A DNA stretch of 64,000 nt from contig OZ023275.1 of NCBI GenBank assembly GCA_964007475.1, forward strand, positions 39,303,381 through 39,367,380. Reading direction: 5' to 3'. A program made the position numbers and the translations under genes. Below the pieces are notes generated by a model. That model did not search any database. It worked only from the letters and a program-made list of their open reading frames with translations, and was not told the DNA's origin. Every line of letters starts with the position of its first letter. The stretch's first letter is position 1. Shown here in pieces: positions 40,601 through 53,300 of this stretch. The stretch comes from Hybos culiciformis. Its lineage: Eukaryota > Arthropoda > Insecta > Diptera > Hybotidae.

Positions 40601-42382
40601 TTTTTAAAATTCCAGAAAGCCGATTAAAAATTAGAATTATAAAATTAATTATTATTTTACTTTCAAGGAGAAATATATCATAAAATGAAATAATTAAAGA
40701 GCTGAATATTTTGAGTAGGATTAGCAAATCTGATTATGTATTAAGTAAGATACTTTGATTTAAAATAATAATCCTTTGATTAAAAAAAAAAACGAAAAAT
40801 CAACATCCATATTCAGAACCATAGTATTTGGTCTTGATTAAAAAATGTTATCATTAACTACCATCTTACACTTACATACAGTAGATTCTGACTAAAGGGT
40901 ATTTTGCTTTTAATTACCAAATTACAAACCTGATTCACCAAACTTCTAGAATTTATATCAATATTGTTTCCTCCGAAACAAAAAACGAATAAAAACTGTA
41001 ATTTAATTCTCACATTAAATAAGACAAAAGACCAATCAATAATTTATGTTATAATTTTATAATTTATGTTATAATTTTATAATTTATTATTAATAAATCA
41101 TAATTACATGTTAATAAAAATTACAAATGCTTTTAATCCTATAAAATAATATTACTAGATAACTATTTATGTATAATTTCAATTAAATGTCTAACATTAA
41201 CACTTATTATTAAAAACTTAAGTAGATAATCATAATACATTATTCACAGTTCAAATAGTGCACCTCTGCTAATGTGCGACTTTCTTATTTTGAACACATA
41301 TTGTTATGTGATTTTCTTTTCGAACTTAAAACTGTAGAAAATACTCTGCTAATAAAATTAAAAAAGTAATAGATTTTAGATTTAAAGTCTTATTATTATT
41401 TATTTTATTTTAAGATTGAAAAACTTGATGCCAGTATCAAACCAAAGTAACAAATATTGTTATTTTGAACAAAAAATGGCAGTAAAATTGAGAACATTTA
41501 CAATTTTTTTTTTAATTAGATACCTCGAAATTTTATAATGATCTTTATATAAGTTAGCCTTGACAGTACATTTTTATCAAATATTTATTTATACATTCCT
41601 GATAAAAATTGATATTAATTTTCATAAGTGACTCTGCTTACACTCGTGACATTACAAAAACACTAGTATTTTATGGAATTTGTATTCGTATGTTCTCATA
41701 AATTAATTAAAATATTTGAAGTAAGATATTCTTTTAATATTTTCGTTGAAGATTTATAGCTAAGGGTGTGCTAAGAAATAAGATAAATTTTCAAATAAAA
41801 TAAATTTAAAACTTCGAAATTTAATACAAAATAAAGTCAAAGTGTAATTTAATTTTATCATCATTATTACTATTATTATAGTTATGCAATTCATGTAAAT
41901 TAAGCTAACAAACTTTTCAGAAATTAAGACATTTACAACATCAAACCACAACCAGATTAAATATCCTTTTTTATACCTAAATGCAAATCACTTTTAAGAA
42001 AAGATAAAAATTTATTTTTAATATTGTTATTTTAGTAAATGTTGGATAGATTTTCATTAAAATTGACTTTACTCTCGAATAAAATTGTTTACTATTTATT
42101 TGCCATTAGCCAAAAAACATTAACAACTTTCGCGAACTGTTATTATAAACTTTTTAAGTGTTAAGAATTTTATTTGGAAATAATATTTTTTTACATAAAA
42201 CAAAATTGGTATAAAATTTCAATAACAGTATACTTAACGTAAAGTTCATACTAATTTGAAAATTTTGTGTAATTAGATACTGCGAAAATTATATTACATT
42301 CAAAAGAAATTGGAGAAAAAGTTAAAAAAAAAAGTTCACCAAAAATTCATGATTTTAAATCAAATCCATTTTAAGATTAATT
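37689..42382. other. Intergenic AT-rich DNA between pebbled and Arp2 (tail-to-tail)
   Basis: It contains the presumed 3' untranslated region of pebbled on the left (AATAAA at 37819-37824 is a candidate polyadenylation signal) and of Arp2 on the right. A perfect 20-bp tandem duplication lies at 41041-41080. Reading frames are short and low-complexity, and I see no further gene. Confidence 0.6.
41041..41086. repeat. 20-bp tandem repeat
   Basis: AATTTATGTTATAATTTTAT is present in two perfect adjacent copies plus the start of a third. It is a simple AT-rich slippage repeat. Confidence 0.8.
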
Positions 42383-45300
42383 TCAATGTGTGCGCATTGT
42401 CAGCTTTTGTAAGACTTTTAAACCTTGTTCTTGATATTCTTGTTTAGACATCCAAAATGCATCACGATCCTTTGTTACTTCTGCTAATACTGCTCCTCCA
42501 ATAAAAACCATATCTTTTCGTCTGGGTGGATCTTCAATTCGGATTTTGAATTTCTAATGATAAAAGAAAAAAATTTTAGTTAAAATTTTTAATAAAAAAT
42601 TATTATTTTGACTTGTCTTTTTTTCTTTTGTTTCATTTAAAATCCAACAACATTAGTTAAAAATTGAAATGTGGCTAATAAATAAAGGCAATTGTTTATT
42701 ATACAAGATTATACTATAAATGGGAATAAAATTCTCTGAAATATTTCGATTCATAACTAGAAATCAAATTACAATGTATTTTGTTTGACGGAAACCTTAG
42801 TCAGCTTATTTTCACTAATTATTCAACAAAAATTATTTCACAGATTAAGTAAAATCATCGAATTATAATTTTTCGCAAAATACAATAAATGTTTTTTACT
42901 TTTCACAAAATGATTGAAAGAAATAATTCTTTCCACACGAAGAAAATATTTATTGTGTTTTCTTATTTATGTAAAATGTTTGCTAGTATATATTATTAGT
43001 AGAGATATATAATATATAAAGGGATTTTAAATGATGAAATATCAAATCATTTGTATTAAATTAAAATGTTACCGATAATTTGTCTATATCATTTTTCAAA
43101 ACTCTCTCCAAATAAAGTTGTTTAATTTCTCTTTCAAGGCGACTCGGTAATCCAGGATACATTGTCGACCCACCAGACAATACTATGTGTTTATATAATT
43201 CTGGGCGCATGTCAATATCGGCTTGCTGAATAGTATTAAAAACTAATTCAGCTATACCTTGGCCTTCGACATTTATTAAATGCGGTTGAAACAATGCTTC
43301 AGGAGCTTCAAATCTTTCACCACCAACTTTTATTATACGTCCATCTGGTAGCTAAAAAATTAAATTAAAAAAAAAATATATTTAAGTTTAATTAAAAAAA
43401 TCTAGAGTTTGGAAGTATTGATTAAATTAAATAAAATAAAATTTTTCAGACAATGTATGCAAAACAATGCAAACAAAACGGAGTAAAATAATTAATATTA
43501 TATGGATCAAAAAAATTATTTAATTCAATAACTATATATAATATCATAGCAATATTTTTTTTATGTTTTTGAAAAAATAAATAAAAGTCCCTTACCGTAT
43601 AAGATTCAACTAAAACAGTTGTTTCTAATGCGAGTCTTTGTTCCATTTCAATATCATATCCTATGTAACATAATTTTTCCTTCATCATTCTAACCGTTTC
43701 AAAGTCAGCAGAATGATTAAAAGCATATCCGCGCAGCAAAAGTAACTGAAATTATGAAAAGCGATTGTAATAAATTTTATTTTAAGGAAAATTTTTCTAA
43801 GCACCTTAATTAAATATCTAGTTATATCTCTGCCAGCAATATCTAATCGTTTTGTTAGATGTGGCAACGCGAATTCTTCATATACAGGACAAATATGCGT
43901 AACACCATCTCCGGAATCAATAACTACCCCTGAAATTAAGCCTTGCGCATATAATGTTAATACTGCTTGAATTGCAATATAAGTCGAATCGAATCCGTAT
44001 TTTTCAAACATCACCTAAAAAATAAGCAAATTAAAATAAATAATACAAAACTAATAAAGCGAAATGTTCTTCGTACTAAGGAAATTTGTAGGCCCCAACC
44101 CTGAACTTTTTTATTTTATATCAAGCTAAATTAATGGGATTTCAATGTATGAAAAATAAATATAATATCTAAGCTTAAGGGCCAAGTCTAGTAGTGGGAA
44201 TCAAAATTCATAATAATTATGTACATTAAACTTAAATCTTTTTTGTTATCCGTCTAATCTAAAACTAGAAAATTTATTATTTTTCCCTTTTTAAATATAA
44301 TTCCCAAATTTATCTTCTTTTTAAACGAGACTACTGTTTGTCGGATTGTGTTATTTATTATCTCTGTCTCTGATTCGCTGTAAACTAAAATCAATCATTT
44401 CATTATACAAATCATTTTTCAATACATATATTGATTTTTACTCACATATTTCATTGAAAAAAAAAAATTCTTTTTCTTAAGTTTCTTACTTCGATCATTT
44501 TTTCTCGATTTTTGGTTGGATTCATTGGTGGTTCTGTTAATAAAATTTTTGTATTTATTGGATCAATATCCATTTTTTTGGGTCCAAATGTATAGTCCCA
44601 CACATGACACATATCTTCCCAATTTCGAACAACACCATTTTCCATTGGATATGAAACTTCTAACAAAGAACGCAATTGTGATGCCTCATCTCCAACCATT
44701 AAATCCTAAATTTTATGTAAACACAAAAAAATTTGATGGATTTTTATTTGAAAGACATATTCAATCTAAATTATAATATATTAGTATATTTATAAAATCG
44801 TGAAATCAGCTGACTTATTTTAAGAGAATACATAAACAATTCAATGTTAATAAAAAAAATTAATTCTGCTTCAAATAAGCCAGTCTAAAATGAAAGTAAA
44901 AAAAGGGATAAAAACTTTATGAGATCAGATAAAAAGACTCTTTTTTTTCGTAAATCGAAAATTTATAATACAACAAAAAAGTGATTTTTATGTTAAAATT
45001 TGGTAATTTACCAATCTGGAAGATGCGTGTTAGTGCAAAATAAATATAAATGAAAATAATTTCAATTTACATGCAATATTTTGAATGTGTGAAGTAATAT
45101 GAGAATTTTCGAAATTAAACTAATAAAAATAATAAGCAACGTCGAAAAATAAATCTATCATTAAATTAAGTCTTTAATTGAATATGAAAATAAAAATTCT
45201 GATTATGCGTTTAAGTTAATTTAACTAAAATTAACACAATCTGTGGGAAAAAAAATAGTCTATTAAAAAAAAAATTAATAAATAAATAAAGAAAAAAGTA

Positions 45301-47748
45301 AAAAATGTGAAATAAAGGAAGGACTTTTCTACTTTTTTTTGTATAAAATAATTTTTTCAAGAACCAATTAGGTTTTATAGCATAGCACCGAAAAATGCTA
45401 ATATTTTTTTACTTTAATCAATTGAGAAAATCTTTCCATTATAGATTTCATTTACTATTAATTTCCGAAATTCCGAAAAATATAAGATAATTCAGAATAA
45501 AATTATCACATTGTGGCAACGTTTATCGGTTTAGAACGCACATTTATTTCATTTTAAGTGCCAAATCAGAGCTTAAAATTAATATGACTAACTAAAAGCA
45601 ATAGAATAATAAAATTTAAGGCTTTCAAAATCAAATAGATCAAGTCAAAATAAATTATAAAAATCTTTAGGACAAAAAACTAATTCAAGCGAAAAATAAA
45701 TCAATTTGCACAACTCACTGGAATGTTGTTAATTCATTCTCTAAAAAAAAAAACTCAAATGATTATTATAAAAAAAAGCATCACAAATAGAGTAGGTACA
45801 AAAAAAAACTTTACGGTTTCGAAATCTGAAATTAATTTGGGTTTTGAATTGCTTGTTCGTTCAAAGAAAATTTTTATTATTTTTATACCAAAAAAAGGTA
45901 AGTTGCGAGAAGAAAATTTGACATGACGTGAAGATACTTCAATTAAGTCTTTAGTCCCTTCATTTTTCTCTTTAAAAATATTTCACATAAAGAATATCAA
46001 AAAAGATACAATTATTTAACATATCATAATAAAAGTTTTAACCGAACATAGAAATAGACAATAAAAATTAGATTTCAAAATAATAATACGACCGACATTA
46101 ATATTTAATTGAAAAAAAATACTTTACTCGGTTGAAATCTTAAAAATCTTGTTAATATAAAAAAAAATTGCTATTTTCTAACATGACAGAAAAAAAAAAA
46201 AAAAAACCAGAACATAAAAATTGGAATAATACGAAAAAATGCAACGAACTTGCATGACACAGATTTCGCAATGATATTTCGTTAAAAAAGAAAACAAGTT
46301 AAATAAAGAATCAAACATCAAATAAAAATTTATAAAAAATAAATTAGCAAGAAAAAAATCACGAACATTAAATTAATAAAAAGGAAAAAAAAAAAATATT
46401 TCATTAAATAATGGGAGAGCTAATTAAAAAACACATTTTTTTTTTTTCTTAAAGCAATAAGACTTACATCAACATGTAAATCCTGGAAATAAATACGTAT
46501 TTTTGTTTTTCATAAATGAAAAAAAAAAAAAAAGAAAAAACAAATTAAAAATAAAGTCATTGTTTTTTTTTTTTTTAATATTTAATTTATAATAATAATT
46601 AAATTTAGTTTTTTTTTTTCTAAATGTTTGATAAAACAATTAAAAAGTTTTACTTAATAGAAAACTATATTAAATTACCTTAACTTCAATGTCACCAATT
46701 TTATTGACAGCTCGAATTATCGGACGACCAACCATTGATGGAAAAATATGGGCCGGAAAATTGCTTCCAGCATAACCGCATTTAACAAACTAAAAATATT
46801 AGAAAAAGAATATTATTTTTTGTTTGAAAAAATATTATTGATTTAAACTATAAGTACTTGAAAACTGCAGTTAAGTGTGGGTTTCAATTGAAATAATGTA
46901 AAAGAAAGTATCGAAAATGAAAACTATCTGCTCTCGAAAAAAAATGATAGAATAATTTTTAGATACAGATAGATATGATATAGGTAGATACCTTCCCAAG
47001 AGTTGAATTGTCAGTTTGACGATTCAATTTCAGTTCAGATAAAATTTACCTGAAAGGTAATGAATAGGTTCGAAAATAATTAGCCTGCCCAAATTTTAGA
47101 AAATTACAAAAAATATATATACCTAGGTGCATCGATCTGTTCTGTACTGTAAATGTATTGGTCTCACTAAATATGTAAGAGAGATACTTCATTCCAGAGC
47201 TGGATTTACTCTTCCTTTAGTATTTATTCGTAGCCTAGGTGCCTAAATCTGGATCAGGTATGATTTCAAATACGAATATCTAAACATTGTCCATATGTAG
47301 GTAGCTATTTCTAATTAGGTATTTTTAGGTTCAATACTTATCATTTCTCTATGTAGGTCTATGGGGTAGGTAGGTACATAAAATTTTCATTGAAAAAATG
47401 AAACCGGTCAATAAACAATAGTTTTTAAGTGAATAATAAATTGAATAAATTTTTATATTCCACTTTATTTTTTTCAATGAAAATCTTTTTTAATGAAATA
47501 TCTAATTCGATAGGTATATCTTTAAAATTTATTTATTTTTTTAAAACATAATCTCAGAAAGATAAGAAAAAAGAAAACCCAGCCCATTTGGAAAATGTGT
47601 CATTCGCCATGGAAGGAAATCAATAAAAAAATTACTTGTTTTTTTTTCAAAGCACTTGAGTTTTCTTTTTAAATCAAATTTTATTCAAACAAAAACTTAC
47701 TCCAGTCCCATTATCGCAAACTATGACATTTCTTCCTTTGCTATCCAT
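42383..47748 (-). CDS. Arp2: Actin-related protein 2 (Arp2/3 complex subunit)
   Basis: Eight exons, read high to low: 47748-47701, 46789-46679, 46482-46468, 44705-44490, 44014-43805, 43745-43596, 43351-43073 and 42553-42383, giving 399 aa. All junctions are GT-AG and all are phase 0. The chain starts [16 protein letters not shown], the actin-fold phosphate-1 loop. Exon 5 carries the second phosphate loop ([11 protein letters not shown]), exon 6 [16 protein letters not shown], exon 7 the adenosine-binding [10 protein letters not shown], and exon 8 [15 protein letters not shown] to the stop. Arp2 binds ATP and pairs with Arp3 in the seven-subunit complex that nucleates branched actin filaments in the cytoplasm. 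Exon 3 is a 15-nt microexon coding for DLHVD, an insert I recall from Drosophila Arp2. Length agrees with the fly protein. The gene is divergent from the CHPF homologue. Expression is probably broad, but no promoter element is assigned. Confidence 0.97.
46468..46482 (-). other. Arp2: 15-nt in-frame microexon of Arp2 (DLHVD)
   Basis: On the minus strand ATTTCCAG|GATTTACATGTTGAT|GTAAGTC is an exon of five codons with strong acceptor and donor. Phase is 0 on both sides, so skipping it keeps the frame (394 aa). It sits between exon 2, ending GDIEVK, and exon 4, starting [10 protein letters not shown]. Flanking introns are 196 bp (46483-46678) and 1762 bp (44706-46467). Confidence 0.92.
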
Positions 47749-48174
47749 AATTTTAATTTATTAAATTTATTTTAAAAAAATTAAATTTAATTAAAAAATA
47801 AAAAAATATATGAAAAATAAATTCCACTGACTTAGCTTTATACTGCTGTTGGATGAATAAATTGACATGAATGACACACACATTTTGACAACTCGTTTAA
47901 CAGAAAAAATGCAGAATTTTTTTTATGAAAGGAGGTGAAAGCAATAATTGTAGTTTTATTAGATCATGCCATCTAGTTTCTAAATTTATAAGCTTACAAT
48001 ACACAGATATCAAATTAATAAATTTTAAATGATTTTCTTTATAGAATTTTTATTTTGAGGCGAAAAAAAGAATTTGCAAAAATTTAGTTCAAGAATTGAT
48101 TTCTTTTCTTAACTCCATTAAAAATTAAAACAAACGAACAATATGTTTTAATTTCCTGTCTGTCCGTCTTATTG
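47749..48174. promoter_or_regulatory. Upstream region of Arp2
   Basis: AT-rich DNA between the Arp2 start codon and the nested repeat element. It should hold the Arp2 5' untranslated region and core promoter, because exon 1 begins at the start codon with no nearby acceptor seen. A minus-strand AACTAGATGGCATGATC motif near 47963-47979 resembles the TAGATGGC core of the 26-kb duplication. No TATA box or initiator could be assigned with confidence. Confidence 0.4.
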
Positions 48175-48750
48175 AGTAAACACAATTGGGGGCGACAACG
48201 ACAACGACAACGACAGCGATGTCACTCGAGTGAACACAATTACGGCGACGGCGACGATTGCCGACGAAATAAATAAATAGGAAAAAAATAAACAAGGGGC
48301 TGTTCACAAATTACGTAACGGCCTAGGGGGGGGGGGGGGTTTGAATATTTGTTAAGTTATAATGAATTTTGTTTTGATTATTCGAATAAAAAAATTGTTC
48401 AAAAAGTAATTTAAAAAGTGTTTAACTTTTGTTACGTTATTCTTCTGGGGGGGGGGGGGGGGGTCTTCGGAATTTGTTACGATCTGTTACTATGGGGGGG
48501 GGGGTTAAAAAACGGCAAAAAAAGCGTTACGTAATATGTGAACAGTCCCCAAATAGAAAAATAAATAAAAAAAATATATGGTTGTCGTTGTCGCCCGGCG
48601 ACAAAATAGAAACATTTCTAATTTGTCGCCAGGCGACAATGTCGTTTGTCGCCAGTCGTCTCAATTGTGTTCATTCTCATACAAATATATGGTTTCTATT
48701 ATTTTTTGATAGTCACTGTCGTTGTCGTTGTCGCCCCAAATGTGTTTACT
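48175..48750. mobile_element. Outer TIR element, AGTAAACACA / GGGGCGACAACGAC ends
   Basis: The left end AGTAAACACAATTGGGGGCG, followed by ACAACGACAACGACA, is mirrored by the right end (reverse complement AGTAAACACATTTGGGGCG, then ACAACGACAACGACA). Further inside, GAACACAATT and GGCGAC motifs are also mirrored (left near 48232-48262, right near 48620-48675). Short palindromes TTGTCGCC-GGCGACAA occur near 48590-48640. The element is interrupted by another at 48296-48550. It encodes no transposase. Its GTCGTT/GCGAC-rich ends contrast sharply with the AT-rich surroundings. Confidence 0.75.
48296..48550. mobile_element. Inner 255-bp TIR element with poly-G tracts
   Basis: Ends GGGGCTGTTCACAAATTACG (48296) and, reverse-complemented, GGGGACTGTTCACATATTACG (48550) extend into GTAACG, giving inverted repeats of about 25 bp. 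Inside are three guanine runs: 14 G at 48326-48339, 17 G at 48447-48463 and 11 G at 48494-48504, with further GTTACG(T) repeats. It lies inside the outer element, so it inserted later. No protein is encoded. I recall similar GTTCATAAATTACGTAACG repeats from arthropod genomes, but I do not assign a superfamily. Confidence 0.8.
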
Positions 48751-50381
48751 AAACTACCCTGGGACACTACAATACTTGCAATTTGTGAAGAAGAATTTTT
48801 TTTCTGTATATTTATTTTTGAATATTTAAATGGAGATATTGTGGCCATTGTTATTACAATATTAAGTCCCACCCAGAAACTATATATAATACATAAATTT
48901 ATAATATATATTAAATTTATGATATATCTTTTCTACATAACGTAATTTATAAATAAGTTCTACAGAAAATGTAAATATAAAAAAATTTCAGAAATGTTTA
49001 TTGTGCAGCTGTATCTGCAAAGTACGTGTTGCATTTTTTCTTTTTGCATTTTATTAAAATTTTTCTTCACAGATTATTCTGTTTCATTTGTTTTTGAAGT
49101 TTTGAGTGGAGAGGTTGTTTTTTGTTTTTGTTTTATTTTTATTATTCGGCTTTTATTTTTTTTTGATAAATAAAAAAGAAAAGAAAATAACTTAAATTAA
49201 AATTGTAAATTAATAATTATAAATATTATAAGTATGATAAATTATTTAGTTTTTAAATATTAAAAAAAAAAATTATATTTAAAATGGATTAATTAATTAT
49301 TAATTAAAAAAGAAAAAAAAAAAAAATTGATTTACATTCAGTTCAGTTCAGAAATCAGAAAATAATTTTAAAAATAAATAAATAAAAAAAATTGATGATT
49401 TTTATGTTATTGTCGTTGTTGTTGTGTTATATATATTGTGTATATTGTGTCGACTGAGCAAAAATTTTGAGTTAACTAACCTAATATGATCACGAATTTT
49501 TGTTTTGCTAATCTACCTGCGTAGGTACCTTAAGTCTATAAATTGATTTAATCAATCTAATATGATCACCGAGTTATTTTTTTTTATTATAGATATATTT
49601 CAGTTTATTCATTATTTTATTAAAATTAACTGAATTAGGTATACCTATAGGTACCTATCTATTTACCTTCACTTACCTTACTTAATTTTTGGGCCTTTTA
49701 ACACAGATAGATATGTAAATATCTATCTAAGTAAATTTAAATTTGTGGTCTTTCAACTTCAACCACCTTCGGTTTTTTTTTTGTAATACACATAATTTTT
49801 CGTTTTTTTATTATGAAAAGTCTATCAATTTACTTGTAGGTACCTAGCTACATTAACTTTCAAAAATACCTGGGCATTCCTATGTCAGAAACTTTTAACC
49901 AAACCGATCTTACAGCCTACTAAAAGAATAAATATAGTACTCTTATCTAGGAATAGACAGCCAGAGTGACATTGAGTTCTCATTTCTTTGCATTTTCCTC
50001 GTATTAAGTAACTTGGCAACCCAGGTCCATATTTATTTTCATCTTCGAGGATCTTATGTAGGTACTTACGAAACTATATCTAACTAGCATATAAAAAATT
50101 AAAGTATACGTATTCAGCCTTAATCCTAACTATACCCACTTCTACGTTATATACTTTAAACGAAATTTAAAAGTTGCAGGAATAAAAAGAAAATATAAGA
50201 TGATTGCAAACAAAATTTCATGAATAAAATTAAAAATTTAAATAAAAGATAAATTGATGAGCAACAAAAAAAAAATGTGGCAATTTGGAGTAGTATCTAC
50301 ACAAAAACAACTTTGATTTAATTTTGACAAAGGAAAAATTTAGTTTTAGAAGAACAAAAAAAAAAACAAAAAAAAAAAAAC
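48751..50381. other. Spacer upstream of the CHPF homologue
   Basis: AT-rich DNA with palindromic TAGGTACCTA-like words near 49520-49670 and 49830-49850. It should contain the promoter and 5' untranslated region of the downstream gene, but no specific element can be supported. Reading frames here are short and low-complexity. Confidence 0.5.
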
Positions 50382-53300
50382 ATGAAGAGGACATCGATCA
50401 ATTTTCGTAATTATTATTTTGTGACTGGTCTAGTGATTGGATTATTTTTAAGTTCATTGGATTTTAAATTTTTGACTTTGGATTTTTGTGAAAATGCAAT
50501 TGAAGATGTTGCTGCAACTTTATCTGATTTTGGTGATGATTTTGAGCCACATTTAAATTTAATTAATAAGCCGCTGACAGCAAAGAAAAAACAGGTAAGT
50601 GTAATGTGGAATATGACATTTTTTGTTTCTTGGATTTTTTAAATACAGTAGTTAGTAAGTAGGTATATATCTATCTTATTCAGATTATTCATAGTACTTA
50701 CTTACTATCCTTTGTGTAAAATTTAATATAAATACTTATCTATACTAGTTTTTTATCAGCATTTATTTTTATTATTTTTGATTTGAAATGAGCCAAAGAT
50801 TATTTCAGATTATTTATAAGGTCGGCCAATCAAAACATTAAACTATTAAAATTCAATAAAATCATTTATTCTTCTTTGGAAATTATGTTGACAAAAAATT
50901 GTGTAAAGAAAAAAAATTCTTATCAAATTTTTAATGATAATATAAGTACATACTTAGTTACATTATTTTCATATCAAGCTGAGAATTTAATATTTAAACT
51001 TGCGTATAGAAAGATGCGAAATTTATCAGTCCGAATTAAATTTTTAATAATTTCGGACTGAAATTCAAAGCATACTTATGTAAGCACATTATATAAAATA
51101 AAATCTTTTGATAAAAATTAAACATCCTTTACTATTCCCGAAATTTCCAAATAACTCAGAATCAATTATGTAAGTAAATACTTAGTTCAAAATAAAAACT
51201 TAAACAATAGTTGCAATACTAATTGTACAATAATAACAATTTTAATTATAAGAGTTCATTAGTCTATTAATGTAGTGTTAAGATTGAATGACATAACATA
51301 AGTAATATGGTATAACAACTTTCTATTATTTTTAACTCATACAAAGTTCATCTAATTATTGTGCACTTTAGCAATTATTACAACAAAAGTCAATGTTTAT
51401 TTTAATGACAATGTTATTTAAAAAAAACTAATGTTATTCGCGGAGGTTATTCGCTAATAAATTTAAAAAATTTATAATTTAAATAATGATGAAAATACCA
51501 TAAAAACACTGATTACTGTTTACTTATTATACGGTCAAGAATCTCTTCAGCATAGATGCAATTTATCATATAAATATACTTAAGTAACAGGTACATAAAT
51601 ATAAATTTATAAAATGAATACTTACTGTGTAAAATATTGAAATATCAAATAAGTATAAATATTCATTAATAGTCTTATTGGAAAATTTCTTACACTTAGG
51701 AATAATTCACTCGTTGAAAGTTGAAGAAGTTATACTAACACAAGATTTTTATTCACTCTACTAAGCAATTTAACAGTAACTACAATATATGTACAAGACT
51801 TTCTTTGATTGTGATCTTCAACTAGGAACTTTCGTAAAAACTATGTTTATTGTTGTCCTTACTTAGATTAACTTAGATTTTTCATTAATTAATATTTTCT
51901 TCTTGATAAGAAAGAAATACATTTTAATTAGATATTTAATTTAATTATTAATTTTCCTTTAATTCATTCATAATTTACGCTATTATAGTAAGTGTAAGAT
52001 TATTTTTTCCATTCACAAAAATAGTTCTTTTCGTAAATCTTTATTTAAGATATATATACTTATATATATATACTTAGAACTACAATGTACTTTTTGTTTG
52101 TAAAATTTTAATAAATAATGTACAAATATTAGGAATGTAAATAAGATGCTACATAGTTTTAAATTTTATTGCGCGAATCTTAATAAAGAAACAAATAAAT
52201 TTTTATTTAAACAAAAAAAAAAAACAATGAATAATTTGAAGCGGAAAAATCATTAAGCACTTAAGATGTTTTTTCTTCATACCAGTAAAATGCAATGAAT
52301 TTTGAGATCAAAACTATCGTCCTACATTCAATTCAAATGTACGACATTAGCATATTTTTATTGTTTAATAAAATCAATTTTATATTTTTTCTCGCTCATT
52401 TTATAAACATTTATTTGCCCATTAATTTTAATAATTGCTGTAACTAATACTTATTTGCCAATTCTCATCACGCACTTACTTATTAAGTAAGTATACCTAT
52501 GAAATCTATAATTAAGCTTACGAAGATGAATTATTATTTACACTCGATTATTTCGTAAGGTTGAAGAACATGTTTCAGTGAATATGCTAACCTAGCGTTT
52601 TGTAATTGAATTTTGTAACTTTTAAGTGAAACATTGATAACTTTCGATTAAATCTAGTTATAATTTATTGCATTTAATTCCTAAAATCGGCAACAAGGGC
52701 CACGTAATGTGTCAACGATTTTCCGGAAATTTACTAAGTATTTACATTATACAATATCAATGGAAATTAAAACCAATATTATGTATGTTCTTATGAAATT
52801 TTTTAAAGAAATTCGGTGAAAAAAAAAAGATTTTTAAAAAACATATGTAAGTATGGATAAATTTTATATAAGTAAAAAATAAATAAACAAAAAATTCGTG
52901 AGAATTTTTCAATTCTTTAAAATTTATTAAACTGCTATAGAAGAGCAAAAAAAAAAACACTCAAACACATTGCAATCATACGAATTACTATTATGATTTA
53001 TGAATCATGATATTTTATGATAATCTATTCATAACACCAATTTAAAAATTATAAAATAAATTTAATTTTTTAATTCCTATACATATTTTATAATTTGAAA
53101 AAACCAAGTCTTAAATGTGTGGTATATGGTATTCATAATTGAAAAAGAATATAATTAGAAAATCCCTTGAAAAATCTGTAAAGCAGATTTGAATTTCCAT
53201 TATTTAAAAAAAAAATTTGAAAATATGAAATAATTTTGTTTAAAAATAAAAAAAACTCGACCCTTTTTATTTTCATTACACATTTTCTATTTCTTAAAGT

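Noticed and set aside
43446..44776. Separate small genes at single Arp2 exons
   Set aside because: Each frame is one exon extended into an intron; all junctions fit a single eight-exon gene.
48125..48945. Short G-, V- and R-rich reading frames over the nested repeats
   Set aside because: They are translations of poly-G and GTC/GAC repeats within transposable elements.
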